Part shown: in pieces, positions 6,275-8,650 of the stretch | Numbering within the stretch: the stretch's first letter is position 1 | How the letters are laid out: every line of letters begins with the position of its first letter | Assembly (NCBI GenBank): GCA_050245975.1 | Contig: JBFWWW010000172.1 | Span: 1-8,650, forward strand | Length of the DNA stretch: 8,650 nt | DNA from: JBFWWW01 sp050245975 | Lineage (GTDB): Bacteria; Pseudomonadota; Alphaproteobacteria; Rhizobiales; Hyphomicrobiaceae | Reading direction: 5' to 3' | Notes under the pieces: model-generated | What the model saw: only the letters and a program-made list of their open reading frames with translations | Databases searched by the model: none | Told to the model about the DNA's origin: nothing | Program-made: the position numbers and the translations under genes

Positions 6275-7558
6275 ATGAAGCAGCACAGGATTTCGCGCCG
6301 TCGCATGGTGAAGGGAGTGGCGGCTGCCGCAGGCGCCGCGACATTCTTCGGTCCGTGGAAGCATAATCGCGTCTGGGCGCAAGGCGCCAAGCCGATCAAG
6401 CTGGGGCTGACATGCGATGCGAGCGGCCAGTACGGCAACAGCGGCCAGGATGACCTGCGCGGCATCCTCATGGCGGTCGCCGAGTTCAACGCCAAGGGCG
6501 GCGTGCTCGGTCGCAAGGTGGAGTGGATCACGGCCGATACGGAGACGCTGCCCGCGACGGGCACGCGTGTGGCCGAGCGCTTTATCGCTCAGGAGCAATG
6601 CGCCTTTCTTATTGGCGCGCTGCATTCGGGTGTCGCCAACGCCATCACCCAGGTGGCTGCCAAGTACGGCACTGTCTATTTGAACACCAATTCCTCCGCG
6701 CCCAGCGAGGCGGGCGAAAACTGTTCGCGCGTCAAGTTCGTCTGGGATGGCAATGGCACGAACTTCTCCAAGGCGTCCGTGCAGAATGCCATCGACAAGA
6801 TCGGCAAGCGCTGGCTGCTGCTCACCAACGACTATGTCTGGGGACACACCACGTCCGCGGCGACCAAGCGGCTGGTCGAGAAGGCCGGTGGGCAGATCAT
6901 CGACAATCTGCTGGTGCCGCAAAACACACGCGACTTCACGTCCTATCTGCTCAAGGTGCAGCAGGCCAAGCCCGACGTGGTCGCGGCCGCCATCGGCGGC
7001 GACGACATCAAGGCCCTGCGCCAGCAGGTGAGCGACCTGAAGCTCGAGGACAAGGCGGCCTGGATCAACAATCAGCAGGATTGGCCGGACATCTGGGGCG
7101 CACCCGAAACCCTGTTCGGCGTGTTCGGCACCACCTGGTATCATAAGCTGCCGCTGCCGGGCGTCGCCGAGTTCGTGGCGCGCTGGCAGTCTGCCTATCC
7201 GAAGTCGCCGATCCCGGTGCCGGGCAACGTGTCCTACAACGGCTACATGGCGACCCGCGAGCTGCTGCGCGCCATCGAGCGCGCGGGCTCGACCAACAAT
7301 CTCAAGGTCATCAAGCAGCTCGAAGGGCACAAGATGTCGGCTGCCGATCGCATGCAGCACTTCGATGCCTATATCGATCCGGCGACGCACCAGCTGCAGC
7401 AGACCATCTACCTGGCGCGCCGCAACGCCAAGCCGACCGACAATACGGATCACTTCGAGATCCTGAGCTGGACCAAGCCCGAGGCGGCGCTGGACGACGA
7501 TGCGCCAGGCAAGTGCAAGCTCAAGGCCGATGCGGACGTGCCCAGCTACGAGATGTAG
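6275..7558 (+). CDS. ABC transporter periplasmic substrate-binding protein (LivK-type, Tat-exported)
   Basis: This 427-residue binding protein belongs to the branched-chain-amino-acid/urea/amide type (periplasmic binding protein, Peripla_BP_6-like). The signal has a twin-arginine stretch ISRRRMVKG at 6-14, a short Ala-rich hydrophobic part and a likely cleavage site VWA|QG at 35/36. Mature features include IKLGLTCDASGQYGNSGQDD from 41, the domain-1 region with FNAKGGVLGRKVEW, and a second lobe beginning around KRWLLLTNDYVWG. The ATG follows a long purine-rich GGAGGAGGAGAC (6262-6273), a strong ribosome binding site. An open frame extending left to 5288 is antisense to the regulator and is not coding. 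The gene heads a transporter operon divergent from RpiR. Such proteins bind amino acids, amides, urea, aromatic acids or other small acids; the ligand here is unknown. Export by Tat suggests folding before translocation. Confidence 0.9.
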   Translation: MKQHRISRRRMVKGVAAAAGAATFFGPWKHNRVWAQGAKPIKLGLTCDASGQYGNSGQDDLRGILMAVAEFNAKGGVLGRKVEWITADTETLPATGTRVAERFIAQEQCAFLIGALHSGVANAITQVAAKYGTVYLNTNSSAPSEAGENCSRVKFVWDGNGTNFSKASVQNAIDKIGKRWLLLTNDYVWGHTTSAATKRLVEKAGGQIIDNLLVPQNTRDFTSYLLKVQQAKPDVVAAAIGGDDIKALRQQVSDLKLEDKAAWINNQQDWPDIWGAPETLFGVFGTTWYHKLPLPGVAEFVARWQSAYPKSPIPVPGNVSYNGYMATRELLRAIERAGSTNNLKVIKQLEGHKMSAADRMQHFDAYIDPATHQLQQTIYLARRNAKPTDNTDHFEILSWTKPEAALDDDAPGKCKLKADADVPSYEM

Positions 7559-7570
7559 TCCTCTCTCCCT

Positions 7571-7607
7571 GAAGCGGGGCCGTGCGATGCTGGCGCGGCT
7601 CCGCTTC
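7571..7607 (+). promoter_or_regulatory. Strong hairpin between binding-protein and permease genes
   Basis: Arms GAAGCGGGGCCG (7571-7582) and CGGCTCCGCTTC (7596-7607) pair over 12 positions with a single G-U wobble and a 13-base loop. No U-run follows (GCTTATCAG), so it is not a normal terminator. It starts 12 bases after the binding-protein stop. Intergenic hairpins at this place in ABC operons are known to stabilise the upstream mRNA and lower membrane-component expression; that function is inferred here. Confidence 0.65.
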
Positions 7608-7629
7608 GCTTATCAGCCCGGGCAAACGC

Positions 7630-8556
7630 ATGTCGGTCGTCAATATCCTGCCGCACCTGCTTAATGGCATCACGCTGGGCCTGCTGTTTGCGCTCATTGC
7701 GCTCGGCTTCATGCTGATCCTGGGTCTGATGGAGCAGATCAACCTCGCGCACGGGTCGCTGTTTGCTCTCGGGGCCTATTTCGCCTGCGCCATCGCGACG
7801 CCGCGTCTGCCTTTGCCCGATCACTTGCACGCGGCCTGGGCCGGCGTGCCGCTCGGCTGGCGCTATGCTGCTGCTCTGGTGCTGGCGCCGATCCTCGTGG
7901 CGCCGTTCGGGCTCGTTATCGAGCGGCTCATGCGTCGCACCTACGGGCGCGATCCGCTCTATGGCCTGCTTCTCACATTCGGCATCGCAATGGTGCTCGA
8001 GGAACTCATCCGCCAGGTCTGGGGGACGCGCGACTACATGATCCCTGTGCCCCGCGCAATGGCGGGCGGCTTCATCATGCTCGACCTGATCTGGTCCATC
8101 TACCGGTTCTGGGCCGCGGCGTTCGCGATCGCGGCGATGGCGGCAGTGTGGTGGATCGTCGAACGCACACGCTTCGGTGCGATGGTGAAGGCGGGGGCGC
8201 ATGACAGCGAGATCGTGCAGGCGCTGGGCGTCGACCTGACGCGTCTGCGCGTCTGGGTTTTCGTGCTCGGCACCATGCTCGCAGCCATCGCCGGCGTGGT
8301 CCTGGCGCCGCTGTGGGGCATCCGCCCGCACATGGGCGTCGATGCGGTCATTCCGGCTTTCCTTATCATCGTGCTGGGTGGAGTGGGCAGCTTCTGGGGC
8401 GCGGTTATCGGCGGGCTCATGGTGGGCATCGTCGTCGGGCTGTCCGGGGCCTATGCGTCCGAATGGTCGATGCTGTCGATGTACCTGTTGCTGATCGCTG
8501 TCGTGTCCGTCCGCGCGCGCGGACTGTTCGGCAAGAAGAGCGTGCTGGAGGTTTGA
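7630..8556 (+). CDS. Branched-chain-amino-acid-type ABC transporter permease (LivH family)
   Basis: This 308-residue inner-membrane permease has about eight hydrophobic helices. The family pattern is clear: LLNGITLGLLFALIALGFML near the start, GLMEQINLAHGSLFALGAY at about 36-54, IERLMRRTYGRDPLYGLLLT in the middle, RFGAMVKAGAHDSEIVQALG (the cytoplasmic loop contacting the ATPase) and VIPAFLIIVLGGVGSFWGAVIGG near the C-terminus. The ATG at 7630 gives the usual N-terminus but has only a weak upstream GGGCAA. A GTG at 7582 would add 16 residues of atypical sequence and lies in the hairpin, so it was not chosen. Function: one half of the membrane channel, with the LivM-type partner that follows. 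The substrate is that of the upstream binding protein, unknown. Confidence 0.92.
   Translation: MSVVNILPHLLNGITLGLLFALIALGFMLILGLMEQINLAHGSLFALGAYFACAIATPRLPLPDHLHAAWAGVPLGWRYAAALVLAPILVAPFGLVIERLMRRTYGRDPLYGLLLTFGIAMVLEELIRQVWGTRDYMIPVPRAMAGGFIMLDLIWSIYRFWAAAFAIAAMAAVWWIVERTRFGAMVKAGAHDSEIVQALGVDLTRLRVWVFVLGTMLAAIAGVVLAPLWGIRPHMGVDAVIPAFLIIVLGGVGSFWGAVIGGLMVGIVVGLSGAYASEWSMLSMYLLLIAVVSVRARGLFGKKSVLEV
8547..8551 (+). promoter_or_regulatory. Ribosome binding site of the LivM-type gene
   Basis: GGAGG inside the last codons of the LivH-type gene lies 6 bases before the ATG at 8558. Stop and start are one base apart, so the two permeases should be made at a matched ratio. Confidence 0.7.
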
Positions 8557-8557
8557 G

Positions 8558-8650
8558 ATGCTGCCCGGGCGTGTCCCGACATTGCCGATGGCGATGCTGT
8601 TGTGTTGGGCTCTGTTCGCCACCGTGCCGCTCTGGATCGAGCGCATCGGT
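8558..8650 (+). CDS. Branched-chain-amino-acid-type ABC transporter permease (LivM family), 3' partial
   Basis: Only the first 31 codons are present; the frame is open to the right edge. The peptide starts MLPGRVPTLPMAMLLCWALF and continues with a proline-interrupted hydrophobic segment (ATVPLW), like the first helix of LivM-type permeases. Identification rests mostly on position directly after a LivH-type gene, a strong GGAGG, and the standard order binding protein-LivH-LivM. One or two LivG/LivF-type ATPase genes would be expected beyond the window. Confidence 0.7.
   Translation, partial: MLPGRVPTLPMAMLLCWALFATVPLWIERIG

Noticed and set aside
6239..7453. 404-codon minus-strand open frame opposite the binding protein
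   Set aside because: Antisense shadow without domain or ribosome binding site; the plus-strand product is a recognisable binding protein.
7546..8646. 366-codon minus-strand open frame opposite the LivH-type permease
   Set aside because: The translation is an Arg/His/Gln/Asp-rich shadow typical of GC-rich antisense frames, while the plus strand encodes a clear permease.

Overview
This GC-rich window has genes packed on both strands and reads as proteobacterial chromosome, most likely Alphaproteobacteria (possibly Hyphomicrobiales). That placement is an inference from four things: the cco/fix-type oxidase maturation genes followed by a Crp/Fnr regulator, the GC-rich codon usage, the Tat-exported LivK-type binding protein, and the RpiR-controlled catabolic cluster. 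No rRNA, tRNA, CRISPR array, insertion sequence or phage gene was seen, and no stretch over 300 bases lacks a gene.

Region 1 (1-2247, + strand) is the end of a cbb3 oxidase maturation cluster. It holds ccoI/fixI, a Cu(I) P1B-type ATPase cut at its N-terminus by the window edge, followed by the 62-residue ccoS/fixS with a 4-base ATGA overlap. The rest of the cluster (ccoNOP, ccoG, ccoH) would be expected upstream, outside the window.

Region 2 (2248-4401, + strand) starts with a 174-base gap carrying a well-formed FNR/FixK-type box (TTGAC-N4-ATCAA, 2340-2353). A Crp/Fnr regulator follows that lacks an N-terminal Fe-S cysteine cluster. Next come two translationally coupled genes: a small Tat-exported protein with an intradiol-dioxygenase-like fold, and a ferric-reductase-like haem membrane protein with two H-X13-H pairs. 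The arrangement resembles MsrP-MsrQ (Tat-exported partner plus haem membrane partner), but the exported partner is of a different fold and seems to lack one of the usual iron-ligand tyrosines. This is the most unusual part of the window.

Region 3 (4461-8650) is a divergent catabolic/transport module. On the minus strand an RpiR-family (HTH plus SIS) regulator is followed 32 bases later by a short-chain dehydrogenase. On the plus strand run a Tat-exported branched-chain-amino-acid-type substrate-binding protein, a LivH-type permease and the first 31 codons of a LivM-type permease. The 96-base divergent gap carries a predicted sigma70 promoter facing the transporter. A near-palindrome matching the GGAA-N6-TTCC pattern reported for the RpiR-family regulator IolR overlaps its -10 element, which suggests RpiR repression of the transporter. 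A strong 12-bp hairpin without a U-tract separates the binding-protein gene from the permease gene and probably sets differential expression. The transported substrate cannot be read from the sequence.
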